The notes: a model not told the origin generated them from the sequence alone. A stretch of DNA of 64,000 bases from Eggerthellaceae bacterium (GCA_015062605.1 SUUI01000002.1:124001-188000); one strand, 5' to 3'; numbered from the stretch's first letter, positions 1 to 9,867 are shown. Translations and numbers: made by a program.

Positions 1-242
1 AGCGGAACGGTGAACATGTTCTTCTTCGCGTCCTCGACGCCCTTCTTGATAGCGATCGGCACTTCTTGGGACTTGCCCATACCGACACCGACGTGGCCAT
101 TGCCGTCACCGACGACAACGAGCGCGGTCAGACCGAAACGACGACCGCCCTTGACAACCTTGGAAACGCGGTTGATGTAGACAACGCGCTCTTGGAGCTC
201 GGGAGCTCCGGCGTTTTCCTGCTGCTGCTGTTTACGAGCCAT
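1..242 (-). CDS. rpsE: 30S ribosomal protein S5, 3' part cut off by window edge
   Basis: The minus strand opens with ATG at 242 and reads MARKQQQENAG, then the S5 double-stranded-RNA-binding domain with VVKGGRRFG and [14 protein letters not shown]5 lies in the small-subunit body and takes part in decoding fidelity. About 80 residues are visible and the frame runs off position 1, so this is an edge truncation and not a broken gene. It follows rplR in the usual spc order with a 17-base gap. Confidence 0.96.
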   Translation of the reverse strand, partial: MARKQQQQENAGAPELQERVVYINRVSKVVKGGRRFGLTALVVVGDGNGHVGVGMGKSQEVPIAIKKGVEDAKKNMFTVP

Positions 243-259
243 ATGCTTCCAACTCCTTC

Positions 260-628
260 TTAGAAAATAAGTCCGGCTTCGCGGGCAGCATCGCCCAGAG
301 CCTTGATACGGCCGTGATACAGGTTGCCACCGCGATCGAAGACGATCGTCGTGATGCCCTGCTCCTGGGCCTTCTTGCTGATGATAGTGCCGAGCTCAGC
401 AGCGCCCTCGACGGTCGCGCCGCTTTTACCCGTTGCCTTGAACTCCGGACCGAGCGTGGAAACGCCGCACAGGGTAACGCCCTTAACATCATCGATAACC
501 TGAGCATACAGGTTCGAGTTGCTACGGGTTACGCACAGGCGCGGACGATCAGCGGTGCCAGAAACCTTGCCGCGAACACGCGTGTGGCGACGAGCCAGAT
601 TTGCTTGCTTTTTCTTGAGTTTCTTCAT
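260..628 (-). CDS. rplR: 50S ribosomal protein L18
   Basis: This 122-residue protein has the basic L18 N-terminus ([23 protein letters not shown]) spread over residues 2-24, followed by [16 protein letters not shown] and the C-terminal [20 protein letters not shown] typical of L18. L18 binds 5S rRNA together with L5 in the central protuberance. The length is normal for the family. It sits between rplF and rpsE in canonical spc-operon order. Confidence 0.97.
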   Translation of the reverse strand: MKKLKKKQANLARRHTRVRGKVSGTADRPRLCVTRSNSNLYAQVIDDVKGVTLCGVSTLGPEFKATGKSGATVEGAAELGTIISKKAQEQGITTIVFDRGGNLYHGRIKALGDAAREAGLIF

Positions 629-649
629 TTCGTTACCTCACACCTTCGC

Positions 650-1192
650 TTAGTCGCCCTTGGCTGCCTTGCCGAGCTTGCGGCGGATAACCTCGTTCTC
701 ATAACGGATGCCCTTGCCCTTGTAAGGCTCAGGCTTGCGCCACTTGCGCACGTCGGCTGCGATTTGGCCGACCTGCTCCTTGCTGCAACCGGAGATGATG
801 ATCTCGGTCGGAGAAGGAACTTCGAACGTGATGCCCTCGGGGCACTCGACCTTGACAGGATGCGAGTAGCCGAGCTGCATCTCGAGATCCTTGCCCTTGA
901 GCGCTGCACGATAGCCGACGCCGACCATGACGAGCTTCTTGGAAAAGCCGGTCGAGACGCCGATGACCATGTTGTTCAAAAGCGAACGGGTAAGGCCGTG
1001 AATGCTCTTCGCCTCGCGGGAATCGTCAGGACGCTCGACAGTGATCGTGTCGCCATCCTGCTTAATCGTCATGAGCGCCGAGAAATCGCGGGTGAGCTCA
1101 CCCTTGGGGCCCTTGACGGTGACCGTGGTGCCGTCGACGGTCATTTCGACGCCGGCAGGAACGGTGATGGGCATCTTGCCAATACGTGACAT
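650..1192 (-). CDS. rplF: 50S ribosomal protein L6
   Basis: The start is ATG at 1192 (MSRIGKMPITVPAGV). A longer open frame reaches 1261, but the extra residues overlap rpsH and do not look like L6. The 180-residue product has the usual two-domain L6 layout and ends with the conserved stretch KPEPYKGKGIRYENE, which contacts 23S rRNA near the factor-binding site. It lies between rpsH and rplR in the spc order. Confidence 0.97.
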   Translation of the reverse strand: MSRIGKMPITVPAGVEMTVDGTTVTVKGPKGELTRDFSALMTIKQDGDTITVERPDDSREAKSIHGLTRSLLNNMVIGVSTGFSKKLVMVGVGYRAALKGKDLEMQLGYSHPVKVECPEGITFEVPSPTEIIISGCSKEQVGQIAADVRKWRKPEPYKGKGIRYENEVIRRKLGKAAKGD

Positions 1193-1211
1193 GATTCTAT
1201 CCCTCCCTTTC

Positions 1212-1610
1212 CTACCAGATAAAGGCGACGACCTCGCCGCCGATGCCCTTCTTGCGAGCATCGCGGTCGGTCATGACGCCGCTGCTTGTAGAGATGATGG
1301 CCGTGCCCAAGCCGCCCAGAACGCGGGGCAGCTCGTCCTTGCCGGCATAGATGCGCAGACCCGGCTTGGAAATGCGCTTGATGCCGCGGATGGTCTTGGC
1401 CTTCTTGTCGCCATACTTCAACGTGATCTCGAGCGTAGCACGCGGCTGGCCGTCGATCACCTCATAGCCCGCAATGTATCCTTCTTGATTCATGATGCGA
1501 GCGATTTCGACAAGCTTCTTGCTTGACGGCATGGAAACCGTCTGCTTGCCGGCAGAGTTTGCATTACGCACACGCGTAAGCATATCTGCAATAGGATCGG
1601 TCATGCTCAT
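1212..1610 (-). CDS. rpsH: 30S ribosomal protein S8
   Basis: The start is taken at ATG 1610, giving [17 protein letters not shown], the conserved S8 N-terminus. The second Met, two codons later, is an equally possible start. The 132-residue product ends with GGEVVAFIW, normal for S8, and carries the [19 protein letters not shown] signature. S8 binds the 16S central domain. In other bacteria S8 is the translational repressor of the spc operon; no target structure was established here. Confidence 0.96.
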   Translation of the reverse strand: MSMTDPIADMLTRVRNANSAGKQTVSMPSSKKLVEIARIMNQEGYIAGYEVIDGQPRATLEITLKYGDKKAKTIRGIKRISKPGLRIYAGKDELPRVLGGLGTAIISTSSGVMTDRDARKKGIGGEVVAFIW

Positions 1611-1726
1611 TGTTGTTTTCTCCTTTGGTCCTTGATGAACCACTCGGCCGGTTCGAAAGGCGCCCTTAGCGTCTTCGCCTCCCCCGAGGGTACACCCATA
1701 AGCGTAATGACGTTAAGAATCGCGGA

Positions 1727-1912
1727 TTACCACGAAGACTTGGTCACGCCGGGGAGTTCGCCCTTGCTGGCAAGTTCGCGTACGCACACACGGCACAGAC
1801 CGAACTTGCGATAGTAGCCGCGGGGACGCCCGCAGCGGGTGCAACGGTTGTGCTGGCGCGTAGAGAACTTCGGCTCACGCTTTGCCTTGGCGATCATCGA
1901 TTTCTTAGCCAT
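1727..1912 (-). CDS. rpsN: 30S ribosomal protein S14, zinc-binding type
   Basis: This 61-residue protein is the short, zinc-containing form of S14. It has two CxxC pairs, CTRC and CRVC, with [12 protein letters not shown] between them. S14 sits in the 30S head. The length and four cysteines separate it from the roughly 100-residue cysteine-free form. It lies between rplE and rpsH, the normal position. Confidence 0.97.
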   Translation of the reverse strand: MAKKSMIAKAKREPKFSTRQHNRCTRCGRPRGYYRKFGLCRVCVRELASKGELPGVTKSSW

Positions 1913-2005
1913 GCAATTCCTTCTTTCTTCTTTCCTAACCCGTTCCTTCTAAACGGATTTAAAAGCCATGCGGTTTACTCGATGCCCTTTAGGCATCAGG
2001 CGGTA

Positions 2006-2554
2006 CTACTTCGCCTTGAACGGGAAGCCGAGCTCGGTGAACAGAGCGAGGGCGGCCTCATCGTTGTCTGCCGTGGTGACGAACGTGATGTCCATACCAC
2101 GGGTGCGGTCGATCTTGTCATAGTCGATCTCGGCGAAGATCAGCTGCTCGGTGATGCCGAGCGAATAGTTGCCGCGACCATCGAAGCTCGTGCGCGGAAT
2201 GCCGCGGAAGTCGCGGACGCGCGGCAAGGCGGTCGACAGCAGACGATCCAAGAACTCCCACATGCGATCGCCACGCAGCGTGACCTTGCAGCCGATTGCC
2301 ATGCCTTCGCGGATCTTGAATCCAGCGATGGACTTACGGGCGCGGCAGATGCAGGGCTGCTGGCCGGTGATGATGCGCAGATCGTTCATGGCCGCATCGA
2401 GTTGCTTGGCGTCCTGCGCGGCAGCACCGACGCCCATGTTGACGACGATCTTCTCAAGACGGGGGACCTGGTTGACGTTGTCGACGCCGAGGTCCTGCTC
2501 CAACTTGGAGATGATCTCTGTCTGGTACTTTTCCTTCAAACGAGGAGTTGCCAT
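2006..2554 (-). CDS. rplE: 50S ribosomal protein L5
   Basis: The 182-residue product has the L5 signatures [11 protein letters not shown], the central [20 protein letters not shown], and the RDFRGIP loop that contacts 5S rRNA, followed by [16 protein letters not shown]5 anchors 5S rRNA in the central protuberance and bridges to the P-site tRNA. Length and ATG start are normal. It is flanked by rplX and rpsN. Confidence 0.97.
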   Translation of the reverse strand: MATPRLKEKYQTEIISKLEQDLGVDNVNQVPRLEKIVVNMGVGAAAQDAKQLDAAMNDLRIITGQQPCICRARKSIAGFKIREGMAIGCKVTLRGDRMWEFLDRLLSTALPRVRDFRGIPRTSFDGRGNYSLGITEQLIFAEIDYDKIDRTRGMDITFVTTADNDEAALALFTELGFPFKAK

Positions 2555-2685
2555 TTAACTAACCTCTTTCCGATGATTTGAACGTAGGATTTCCGACCCT
2601 ACGTCCCCTTCCTTCTTGCGCATTCCGTAAGAATGAGGGGTCATGCTTCGCGTACCCTTTTCCCAGGGCACGCCTTACTTACTTA

Positions 2686-3009
2686 CTAGTCGATATCCTT
2701 GCCGCACTTCTTGCAGACGCGGACCTTCTTGCCCTCGGCGTTGCGACCGGCGTTCGTGCGGGTCGGCTGATTGCACTCGGGGCAGATGAGCATCACGTTG
2801 GAAGCATGGATAGGACCCTCGACCTTGGTGAGCCCGCCTTGCGGGTTGTTCTGGTTCGGACGGATGGTCTTGGTGATCATGTTGACCTTCTCGACGACGA
2901 CTCGCTGAGTCGACGGCATGGCGCGCAGGATCACGCCTTCCTTGCCCTTGTCCTTGCCGGACAGGACCTTGACCTTATCGCCCTTCTTCACATGTAACTT
3001 ATTAGCCAT
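2686..3009 (-). CDS. rplX: 50S ribosomal protein L24
   Basis: The start is ATG at 3009 ([20 protein letters not shown]). A Met three codons upstream would place extra residues between genes. The protein has a KOW-type N-terminal fold and a C-terminal part with cysteine pairs (CPEC near residue 71 and CKKC near 98). It ends after 106 residues. L24 starts 50S assembly by binding the 5' domain of 23S rRNA. The gene follows rplN in normal order. Confidence 0.96.
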   Translation of the reverse strand: MANKLHVKKGDKVKVLSGKDKGKEGVILRAMPSTQRVVVEKVNMITKTIRPNQNNPQGGLTKVEGPIHASNVMLICPECNQPTRTNAGRNAEGKKVRVCKKCGKDID

Positions 3010-3021
3010 TGCACACACCCC

Positions 3022-3390
3022 TTACAGCGTTTCCGGTGCCAGGGAGACGATCTTCATGTACTTCTTGTCACGAAGCTCGCGTGCAACTGGCCCAAAGATA
3101 CGGGTACCACGCGGTGCACCGGAGTTGTCGATGACCACGCAGGCGTTCTGATCGAAACGGATATAGCTTCCATCGGCGCGACGGATCGGCTTTTTCACGC
3201 GCACGATGACGCAGCGGACAACATCGCCCTTCTTAATGTTGGTGTTAGGCGTTGCTTCCTTGACGCTGCACACGATGACATCGCCCAGGCCCGCATAACG
3301 GCGATGAGAGCCGCCCAGGACCTTGATGCACTGCACCTTGCGAGCGCCCGAATTGTCGGCCACTGCGAGCATGGATTGCATTTGAATCAT
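3022..3390 (-). CDS. rplN: 50S ribosomal protein L14
   Basis: The 122-residue product begins [27 protein letters not shown], which is strongly diagnostic of L14, and contains [11 protein letters not shown] and the C-terminal [14 protein letters not shown]14 contacts 16S rRNA helix 14 and forms an intersubunit bridge. Length and position between rpsQ and rplX are standard. Confidence 0.98.
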   Translation of the reverse strand: MIQMQSMLAVADNSGARKVQCIKVLGGSHRRYAGLGDVIVCSVKEATPNTNIKKGDVVRCVIVRVKKPIRRADGSYIRFDQNACVVIDNSGAPRGTRIFGPVARELRDKKYMKIVSLAPETL

Positions 3391-3442
3391 AGCTGAACCT
3401 TACTTTCTTCTCGCGGGTTCTTATGCGCAAAGACGCACAGAA

Positions 3443-3703
3443 CTATTTGGCCTTCTCAACGATCTTCAAGAGACGCCAGCGCTTCATCTTGGACAGCGGA
3501 CGCGTCTCCATAATCTGAACGGTATCGCCTACGCCGGCTTCATTGAGCTCGTCGTGGGCATGGAATTTCTTGGTGGTGGTCATCATCTTCTTGTAGATCG
3601 GATGAGCCTTGCGCTCCTTCGTCTCGACGACGATGGTCTTGTCGTTGACCGCGCTGACCACGACACCCTGACGCACTTTGCGTGAATTACGTTGTTCTGT
3701 CAT
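3443..3703 (-). CDS. rpsQ: 30S ribosomal protein S17
   Basis: The 86-residue protein shows the S17 OB-fold motifs [30 protein letters not shown] and [21 protein letters not shown]17 binds the 5' domain of 16S rRNA early in 30S assembly. It follows rpmC directly in the S10/spc order and starts with ATG. Confidence 0.97.
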   Translation of the reverse strand: MTEQRNSRKVRQGVVVSAVNDKTIVVETKERKAHPIYKKMMTTTKKFHAHDELNEAGVGDTVQIMETRPLSKMKRWRLLKIVEKAK

Positions 3704-3727
3704 GTCTATACCTTACCTCTCCGAGCC

Positions 3728-3922
3728 TTAAGCACTCAGTTCACGAGCACGCATCTCGGTTTGGATACGAGCGATGTCTTTTTTAACCTGCTTCACACGC
3801 GCGGTGTTATCAAGCTGGCTGGTAGCCATTTGGAAACGCAGGTTGAACAACTCTGCACGCGCTTCCTTGAGCTTCGCCTGCAAGTCCTCGGCAGACAGCG
3901 AACGGATCTCTGCTGGTTTCAT
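3728..3922 (-). CDS. rpmC: 50S ribosomal protein L29
   Basis: The 64-residue alpha-helical protein has [18 protein letters not shown] and [15 protein letters not shown], the L29 signature. L29 surrounds the exit tunnel with L23 and forms part of the docking platform for trigger factor and SRP. Its start overlaps the last base of rplP, which suggests translational coupling. Confidence 0.97.
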   Translation of the reverse strand: MKPAEIRSLSAEDLQAKLKEARAELFNLRFQMATSQLDNTARVKQVKKDIARIQTEMRARELSA

Positions 3923-4344
3923 TATTCCTGCGCCTCCATCTGCTTATTGACGATCTTGCACTTGATGGGCAGTTTATTGATAGCGAGGCGCAAAGCCTCC
4001 TTGGCAACTGCGTCATCAACACCGTCGATTTCGAACATGATGCGGCCGGGCTTCACAACTGCAACCCAACCTTCGGGATTGCCCTTGCCGGAACCCATAC
4101 GGGTCTCAGCGGGCTTCTGGGTGATCGGCTTATCCGGGAAGATGGTGATCCACACCTTGCCACCACGCTTCATCTCACGCGTCATAGCGATACGAGCAGC
4201 CTCGATCTGACGGTTCGTGATCCACGCCGGCTCGAGAGCCTTGATGCCCCAAGAGCCATGGTTCAGCTTGGTGTAGCCCTTCGCCTTGCCCTTCATAGAG
4301 CCGCGCTGCACCTTACGGTGCTTTACACGCTTAGGTACGAGCAT
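3922..4344 (-). CDS. rplP: 50S ribosomal protein L16
   Basis: The 140-residue product starts [15 protein letters not shown] and contains [20 protein letters not shown], then the conserved [12 protein letters not shown] and [18 protein letters not shown] blocks. L16 helps position the aminoacyl-tRNA near the A site. It starts immediately next to the rpsC stop (4345) and its own stop overlaps the rpmC start, so the three genes are tightly coupled. Confidence 0.98.
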   Translation of the reverse strand: MLVPKRVKHRKVQRGSMKGKAKGYTKLNHGSWGIKALEPAWITNRQIEAARIAMTREMKRGGKVWITIFPDKPITQKPAETRMGSGKGNPEGWVAVVKPGRIMFEIDGVDDAVAKEALRLAINKLPIKCKIVNKQMEAQE

Positions 4345-5058
4345 TTACTTCGCCCCCCTCTCGTTGCGGTCATTGCGACGACCGCGCGTCGGACGGCTGC
4401 TACCCTCGAGAGCAGGCTGCGGAGCCTTCTGCCCGGGGAGCTTGTCGCCGTGATACACCCACACCTGCACGCCGATGGCGCCCATGGTGGTGTGGGCAGT
4501 AGAGAATCCATAATCGATCTTGGCACGCAGCGTATGCAGCGGCACGCGACCCTCGCGGTACCACTCGCGGCGGCTCATCTCAGCACCGCCGAGACGACCG
4601 GAGCACTGGACACGGATGCCCTTTGCGCCGCTCTTGGTGGCGGACTGGACAGCCTTGCGCATCGCGCGGCGGAATGCCACGCGGCCTTCGAGCTGCTCAG
4701 CAACAGACTGCGCGATGAGCGCTGCGTCGAGCTCAGGACGCTTGACCTCGATGACCTCGATGGACACGGTGCCATTGGCGACCTTCTCGAGCTTCTTACG
4801 CAGAGCATCGATCTCTGCGCCCTTCTTACCGATGACCACACCAGGGCGAGCCGTGGTGATGGAAACCTTGATCTTGCCACCCGCGCGCTCGATCTCGATC
4901 TTGGAGACAGCCGCACGAGCGAGCTCCTTGTCAAGGAACTTACGAATTGCCAAGTCGTTTTCCAGGTTCGTCGCATAATCCTTGCCAGCGTACCAGCGGC
5001 TACGCCAATCCTCGGTGACGCCCAGACGGAACCCAGTAGGATGAACTTTCTGACCCAT
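4345..5058 (-). CDS. rpsC: 30S ribosomal protein S3
   Basis: The 237-residue product begins [20 protein letters not shown], has a KH domain ([17 protein letters not shown]) and the C-terminal domain with [18 protein letters not shown]3 forms the mRNA entry site with S4 and S5. The last 20 residues are basic and Arg/Asn-rich. It lies between rplV and rplP with 5 bases to rplV. Confidence 0.98.
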   Translation of the reverse strand: MGQKVHPTGFRLGVTEDWRSRWYAGKDYATNLENDLAIRKFLDKELARAAVSKIEIERAGGKIKVSITTARPGVVIGKKGAEIDALRKKLEKVANGTVSIEVIEVKRPELDAALIAQSVAEQLEGRVAFRRAMRKAVQSATKSGAKGIRVQCSGRLGGAEMSRREWYREGRVPLHTLRAKIDYGFSTAHTTMGAIGVQVWVYHGDKLPGQKAPQPALEGSSRPTRGRRNDRNERGAK

Positions 5059-5063
5059 GTGCT

Positions 5064-5405
5064 TTATGCCTCCTCTCGAGTTCCAACGATAACGGTGATA
5101 TGGCAGGTGCGCTTGCAGATGCGGGATGCAGAACCCTTAGCGCGCGGACGGAACCGCTTCAGCGTGGGACCCTCATCGACATAGCATGCCTTGATGACGA
5201 GCGCCTCAGGGCGCACATGATGCAGGTTCTCAGCGTTGGCAACGGCGGAGTCGAGCGTCTTGGCAACAGGCTCGGCAGCTGCACGGTTGATGAACTGCAG
5301 GGTTTCGCGGGCAGCCATAACGGACTTGCCGCGGATCTGGTCGACTACGATGCGAGCCTTACGAGGCGAGATGCGAACGTAGCGTGCGATTGCTTTTGCT
5401 TCCAT
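5064..5405 (-). CDS. rplV: 50S ribosomal protein L22
   Basis: The 113-residue protein has the L22 N-terminus ([22 protein letters not shown]) across residues 5-26 and the C-terminal [22 protein letters not shown], which spans the beta-hairpin lining the exit tunnel. L22 stabilises several 23S domains. The length is normal and the gene is 11 bases from rpsS. Confidence 0.97.
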   Translation of the reverse strand: MEAKAIARYVRISPRKARIVVDQIRGKSVMAARETLQFINRAAAEPVAKTLDSAVANAENLHHVRPEALVIKACYVDEGPTLKRFRPRAKGSASRICKRTCHITVIVGTREEA

Positions 5406-5416
5406 CGTTCATCCCC

Positions 5417-5689
5417 CTACTTCTTCTTCTTATCGCCCGCATGGCCGCGGAAAGTACGCGTCGGAGCGAACTCCCCCAGCTTGTGGCCGACCATAGACTC
5501 GGTGATGTAGACCGGCACGTGCTTGCGACCATCATGAACAGCGATGGTGTGACCCACCATGTCCGGGAAGATGGTGCTGGAGCGCGACCAGGTCGTGATG
5601 ACTTCCTTCTCGCCGGCGGCGTTCATGGCAGCAATGCGGCCAAGCAGGCGCGGATCGACGAAAGGACCTTTTTTCAAACTTCTGCTCAC
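5417..5689 (-). CDS. rpsS: 30S ribosomal protein S19
   Basis: The 90-residue protein reads [16 protein letters not shown] and contains [23 protein letters not shown] and [17 protein letters not shown]. These are classic S19 motifs. S19 forms a complex with S13 in the 30S head that contacts the P-site tRNA. It lies between rplB and rplV. Confidence 0.98.
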   Translation of the reverse strand: MSRSLKKGPFVDPRLLGRIAAMNAAGEKEVITTWSRSSTIFPDMVGHTIAVHDGRKHVPVYITESMVGHKLGEFAPTRTFRGHAGDKKKK

Positions 5690-5713
5690 TTACAATCTCC
5701 TAACGTTCACGCG

Positions 5714-6544
5714 CTACTTCTTGCGACGACGGATAATCAAGCGGGTCGAACCCTTCTTCTTGTTGCGGGTGCGATGGCCCTTAGTAGGCACGCCCCACGG
5801 AGAAACGGGATGACGACCAGCGGACTTGTTCTTGCCCTCGCCACCACCATGAGGATGGTCGACAGGATTCATGACGGTACCGCGAACGGTGGGGCGAATG
5901 CCCATCCAACGCGTGCGGCCGGCCTTGCCGATCTTGATGTTGGAATGCTCGGCATTGCCAACCTCGCCAATCGTCGCGCGGCAGGTCAAAAGAATGCGGC
6001 GCATTTCGGAAGAGGGCATGCGCACGATTGCGTATGCGCCTTCCTTGCCCATCAGCTGGATGCTGGTGCCAGCGGAGCGGGCGATTGCGGCACCCTTGCC
6101 AGGCTGGAATTCAACAGCATGGATCAAGGTACCGACGGGGATGCTCGAAAGCGGCATTGCATTGCCGGGCTTGATGTCGACACCGGCACCGCTCATCACG
6201 ACATCGCCAACCTTCAAACCCTTCGGATGGAGGATGTAGCGCTTCTCACCGTCTGCATAGTGCAGAAGGGCGATGCGTGCGGAACGGTTAGGATCATACT
6301 CGATCGTCGCAACCTTGGCGGGTACGCCATCCTTGTTGCGCTTGAAGTCGATGATACGATAACGGCGCTTGTTGCCGCCACCCTGATGACGGGTGGTGAT
6401 GCGACCGTAGTTGTTGCGCCCGGCCTTACGCGGACGAGGCGCAAGCAGGGACTTCTCGGGATACGAACGCGTGATCTCGGCAAAATCCGAAACCGTTTGG
6501 AAGCGGCGTCCCGGGGAAGTCGGCTTGTACTGCTTAACTCCCAT
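5714..6544 (-). CDS. rplB: 50S ribosomal protein L2
   Basis: The start is ATG at 6544 ([18 protein letters not shown]), preceded by AAAGGAAGGAAAAC as ribosome-binding site. The upstream extension of the frame is not L2-like. The 276-residue protein carries [15 protein letters not shown] and the peptidyl-transferase-proximal [14 protein letters not shown] with the conserved His. In most bacteria rplW lies directly upstream. Here the upstream neighbour is an intergenic region and a divergent gene, so L2 begins a separate transcription unit. Confidence 0.98.
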   Translation of the reverse strand: MGVKQYKPTSPGRRFQTVSDFAEITRSYPEKSLLAPRPRKAGRNNYGRITTRHQGGGNKRRYRIIDFKRNKDGVPAKVATIEYDPNRSARIALLHYADGEKRYILHPKGLKVGDVVMSGAGVDIKPGNAMPLSSIPVGTLIHAVEFQPGKGAAIARSAGTSIQLMGKEGAYAIVRMPSSEMRRILLTCRATIGEVGNAEHSNIKIGKAGRTRWMGIRPTVRGTVMNPVDHPHGGGEGKNKSAGRHPVSPWGVPTKGHRTRNKKKGSTRLIIRRRKK

Positions 6545-6944
6545 TGTTTTCCTTCCTTTTGGCAACTTCTCGCACCTTGAAACCATCCCCGCTTGGCTGC
6601 GTTTCTCAGGGAGCCCTTACCTTCCCCGCTAAACCGCCTGCGCTATAATGCCTTCTCGGCGTTTGAGGTTGCCCTCACATTGCGGACCTTCCATCGCATG
6701 CCTCTCCATACACCGAAGGTCCCCGACACTTCTTCGTGGCTCCGATTGCCCCATATGCCCTGTAGAGGCTGACATATGCGACGCCGGTCTACCACGCGTC
6801 CGGGCGTATCCATAACAAAGCCAGACGCAAACGAGAATATTACCGCAAATAGAGAAAAAGGGCAAGTGAAATGCCCGAATGGCGCTAAACGCAGTAGGAT
6901 GCTCCACTGGATGTTTCACACTGCGAATGCGCTAGGAGCACGCC
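6545..6944. promoter_or_regulatory. 400-bp divergent control region between rplB and an ATP-grasp-like gene
   Basis: No gene is visible here. On the minus strand a possible sigma-70 promoter for rplB reads TTGCCC (6862-6867 area), 17 bases, then TAATAT (about 6839-6844). The rplB leader would then be nearly 300 bases long. Downstream of it, at 6792-6816, lies a 25-bp sequence that is also found upstream of rpsL. On the plus strand a perfect TATAAT at 6644-6649 lacks a good -35. The positions are read by eye and the promoter assignment is tentative. Confidence 0.45.
6792..6816 (-). repeat. 25-bp element shared with the rpsL upstream region (copy 1)
   Basis: On the plus strand this copy starts CCACGCGTCCGGG and ends GTATCCATAAC. 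The copy at 19184-19208 differs at only three of 25 positions. On the transcribed minus strand both read GTTATGGATAC followed by a GC-rich CCCGG core. It could be a promoter core with a GC-rich discriminator, a regulator site or a leader structure. The sequence cannot decide between these. Confidence 0.7.
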
Positions 6945-8411
6945 ATGGAAACCGACATCAGACCAACTGCCGAACTGGCAAGCGATGCATACACTCGCGA
7001 ATACCTCGACCTTCTCGATTCTTCGGGGACGGATGAGGCGGACAGACGAAACGCATGGCGCTTCGCCGAGCAAAGCGGTGTCTATTGGCAGGGCCATCCT
7101 TCATACATTGGTTTCCTCCCCCGTCTCTATAGCACCGAAATGCGAAAACGTTTCGCCTCTGCTGCAGAGATGGCATACAACATCGTCACGAAGGTCATGG
7201 ACCATTTCGTAGGCGATCCGGAATACCGTAACGAGTTTTGCTTCGACCCGCGCGTCGTGGAGCTCATCATGCTGCCGCGCAGCTATTCCGAACCCCTTCC
7301 GCTCGCCCGCATCGACTTCTTCTACGATGAGAGAAACGATACGGTGCGGTTCTGCGAGTTCAACGCCGATGCATCGAGCGGTATGGAGGAGAGCTTTGTT
7401 GCACGCGAGGCCATCCGCTCATGCGCAGCATGCCAAGCGTTCGAAAAGGCACACAAGGTATCCGATGATTTCGATATGCTCTACGAAGGATGGGTGCGCA
7501 CGTTCCTGGATATCTATCGCGAAGCGAAGGAGACGCGCGAGACGATCCGCGATAAGGTCGAAGAGCATATGGCCATCGCCGTCTGCTTCGATAGCCCCGA
7601 CCCTGAGTTCGTCGAGCTTGAACGCTATCGTAAGCTGTTCGAAGCGGCTGGGATGCCCTGCTCGATTTTCGATGTGCGCGAATTGGCATATGAAGATGGC
7701 AGGCTCGTCGGGCATAAAGCGCTCTCGGGTGAGGGCAACGTGACCATCACCTGCGTATGGCGTTATTGCATCATGGTGGATCTTCTGGAGCATTGGGACG
7801 AAGTCGGATCGTTTTTGGATGCCATCAGAAACGCTGCCGCGGTGATGATCGGAAGCTTCGCAACGCATCTGGTGCATGACAAGCAGCTATTCGCAGTGCT
7901 GCGATCACCCGCTACAAACGCCTTCCTTACCGAACAGGAGCGCGCCTTCGTCAAGGCAAGCGTCCCATTCACCGCATTCCTCGATGACGCCTCCCTCGAC
8001 CTCGAAGCGATTAAGAAGAACCCGAGCGCCTGGATCATCAAGCCAACCGATTGGTATAGCAGCATCAACGTCCATGCAGGTGCCGATTACGATGAGAGCT
8101 CCTGGGCAGAGCTGGTCGATCGATGCGTGGAAGCAAGCTATGCATCGCGTGCTCAGGGAAGCATCCACGATGCCAACGCGGGATCCCCATTTATCTTGCA
8201 AGAGTTCTGCACGCCGTATCGCACCCCGGCCATCCCCCTCTACGGACGTGAGGAGGACTACACTTCCCCACCAAAGATGTACGGGAACCTCTTGGGGGCA
8301 TACATGTTCGCTGGGCATTTCGCCGGCATGCTCTCACGCCTCGGACCGAACCCGATCATCACGGAAGCGCATGGGGGTACGACGACACCGACCCTTTGGG
8401 TAGCTGGATAA
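6945..8411 (+). CDS. Glutathionylspermidine synthase-like, circularly permuted ATP-grasp protein
   Basis: The 488-residue protein shows features of the glutathionylspermidine synthase / circularly permuted ATP-grasp group. RIDFFYD followed by FCEFNADASSGMEES (residues 122-150) looks like the metal- and substrate-binding block, and E138/N140 are likely metal ligands. HDK (311-313) and WIIKPTDWYSS (363-373, with K366) look like nucleotide-binding elements, and FILQEFC follows near 419. Such enzymes join a carboxylate to an amine using ATP, but the substrate cannot be told. No signal peptide is seen. It is transcribed away from rplB and ends at a strong hairpin shared with the rhomboid gene. The family call is from motif pattern only. 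Confidence 0.55.
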   Translation: METDIRPTAELASDAYTREYLDLLDSSGTDEADRRNAWRFAEQSGVYWQGHPSYIGFLPRLYSTEMRKRFASAAEMAYNIVTKVMDHFVGDPEYRNEFCFDPRVVELIMLPRSYSEPLPLARIDFFYDERNDTVRFCEFNADASSGMEESFVAREAIRSCAACQAFEKAHKVSDDFDMLYEGWVRTFLDIYREAKETRETIRDKVEEHMAIAVCFDSPDPEFVELERYRKLFEAAGMPCSIFDVRELAYEDGRLVGHKALSGEGNVTITCVWRYCIMVDLLEHWDEVGSFLDAIRNAAAVMIGSFATHLVHDKQLFAVLRSPATNAFLTEQERAFVKASVPFTAFLDDASLDLEAIKKNPSAWIIKPTDWYSSINVHAGADYDESSWAELVDRCVEASYASRAQGSIHDANAGSPFILQEFCTPYRTPAIPLYGREEDYTSPPKMYGNLLGAYMFAGHFAGMLSRLGPNPIITEAHGGTTTPTLWVAG

Positions 8412-8420
8412 CCTAATCAT

Positions 8421-8453
8421 CTCTTGGCAGGAACCCCCTGCCAAGAGTCTTTA
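8421..8453. terminator. Bidirectional terminator between convergent genes
   Basis: A perfect 11-bp stem (CTCTTGGCAGG at 8421-8431, CCTGCCAAGAG at 8437-8447) has a 5-base loop and TCTTT on the plus side. It separates the ATP-grasp-like gene from the rhomboid gene, which converge here. Confidence 0.85.
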
Positions 8454-9131
8454 CGAAGCCGTTTTATGCCTCGGTTTCCTGCTTAGCACGAAACCGAAGA
8501 TACCGCCGATAAGGCCACCGATGATGTGCGCCATATTCGAGATGTTGTCACTTACCGTAATGCCCATGAATACTTGCTGTCCCACGAAGACGAGGAACAC
8601 CAAAATGAACGTCAGGGGAATCTCGCCTTCACGGGCGTTGGTCACCGAGCTCATGATGATGAACGCGAAAACGACTCCGCTTGCGCCACATAATGCCGTC
8701 GTTGGGAACAGAAGCGCATTGATCAGACCAGTCACCACACCTGTGCACACGATGACGAGTATGAGGGTCTTGCCACCGTACTTCTCCTCCAAAAGCGGTC
8801 CGAGCAAAAGGATGTACACCATATTGCCTGTGAAATGATCCCAGCCGCCATGACCGAATACATGCGTCACCAAACGCAGATAGAACATCGGGTCTAAAAA
8901 CGATGTCAGATACGTTGCGAAGAACGCGGTCGTAATCTGATTGGCCGTCATCGTCCCCGCAAACGTGACGATCGCGCATATCACCACGAAACACAGGGTC
9001 ACGGGCGCATTGAACGAGATGCGCCAACCACGTTTCTTCTTTTCGCTTGTCGTGCCCTCAGCTGGGGTGGCGATAACAGGATCATCGAAGGTATCGAACC
9101 GCTCAAGAGAGTCGAATGTCGAATCTTTCAT
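8451..9131 (-). CDS. Rhomboid-family intramembrane serine protease
   Basis: The 226-residue protein has a polar N-terminus of about 40 residues and then about six membrane segments. The rhomboid elements are in order: HFTGN (H99, N103) in helix 2, the nucleophile motif GASG with S151, and the catalytic His in NMAHIIGGLIGG (H202). Rhomboids cleave single-pass membrane proteins within the bilayer; the substrate is unknown. The gene is on the minus strand with the zinc-ribbon gene upstream, separated by about 107 bases, so the two may be cotranscribed. Confidence 0.9.
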   Translation of the reverse strand: MKDSTFDSLERFDTFDDPVIATPAEGTTSEKKKRGWRISFNAPVTLCFVVICAIVTFAGTMTANQITTAFFATYLTSFLDPMFYLRLVTHVFGHGGWDHFTGNMVYILLLGPLLEEKYGGKTLILVIVCTGVVTGLINALLFPTTALCGASGVVFAFIIMSSVTNAREGEIPLTFILVFLVFVGQQVFMGITVSDNISNMAHIIGGLIGGIFGFVLSRKPRHKTAS

Positions 9132-9238
9132 GGCGTTTCCTTCTCACGTAGCCGACATATCCGGATGGTTCTTGTTGGTTGAATCCTTTTGACAGCCTTA
9201 AGCGCCTGCTGTCTGAACGCTATCTTTCCAAGCACTCC

Positions 9239-9784
9239 CTACTGCTCTTCGGAGGCGACCGCCTCGGCAGCTTGCTCGACCTCTTCGATAAGCTCTTGCT
9301 TCGCGCCGCACACCATGCAGAAGCGATCGCCTTCGGAAAGCGTCGCCCCGCATACCGAACACGTCAATGAGTCAGCAGGCTCGGGAGCAGCATATGCTGC
9401 CTTCACTTCTTCGATGGAGATGCCGCACGTGCTGCAGAACATATCGCCTGACGAGACATCAGCTCCACATGAAGGGCACTTGAACGTCATGGACGAGGCA
9501 CGCTGCGCCTCGATCTGCGCCTCGATCTCGGCGATCTCCTCATCTATCCTGGCACGCTTTTGGTCGATGTCCTCGATGCTGGCGAACAATGGCTCACGGC
9601 TCTCGCGCAATTCGGGTATCTCCTTCACAGTTTCGTATAAGCTCGCACCGAGTTGGGCAGTCAGGTCGCGACGTTGACGCAATAGATCGTTCGCCTGGAG
9701 CCGAAGCTGAGCCAAACGTCCTGTACGCTTTGCGGACGCGGTACCTTTATTGAATGCGGAGGTGACAGTATCTAGAAATCCCAT
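9239..9784 (-). CDS. Coiled-coil protein with two zinc ribbons
   Basis: The 181-residue protein starts with a basic, probably helical segment. Residues 60-98 form a Glu/Arg-rich coiled coil. Two zinc ribbons follow: C103/C106 with C117/C120 (CPSC, CSTC) and C142/C145 with C156/C159 (CSVC, CMVC). The tail is acidic and alanine-rich. This is a zinc-ribbon family protein of unknown function. There is no signal peptide or membrane segment. It lies upstream of the rhomboid gene on the same strand. Confidence 0.8.
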   Translation of the reverse strand: MGFLDTVTSAFNKGTASAKRTGRLAQLRLQANDLLRQRRDLTAQLGASLYETVKEIPELRESREPLFASIEDIDQKRARIDEEIAEIEAQIEAQRASSMTFKCPSCGADVSSGDMFCSTCGISIEEVKAAYAAPEPADSLTCSVCGATLSEGDRFCMVCGAKQELIEEVEQAAEAVASEEQ

Positions 9785-9867
9785 CGGTGAGCTCCTTTCA
9801 AGCGCATGTGTGACGGCACAGAAACTTCCATGAAATCGATACTTGGGATTATACGCCTTACTCGCAC

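Noticed and set aside
1632-1814. Short plus-strand frame between rpsH and rpsN
   Set aside because: It is 60 codons without a ribosome-binding site or conserved features in a ribosomal operon gap.
5384-6580. 398-codon plus-strand frame opposite rplB and rpsS
   Set aside because: It covers parts of two certain ribosomal genes and has no ribosome-binding site or domain.
6644-6649. TATAAT on the plus strand as promoter of the ATP-grasp-like gene
   Set aside because: It is almost 300 bases from the gene and has no usable -35 at 15-19 bases.
9191-9213. GACAGC/GCTGTC inverted repeat as terminator of the zinc-ribbon gene
   Set aside because: The stem is only six pairs and is followed by A-rich, not T-rich, sequence on the relevant strand.
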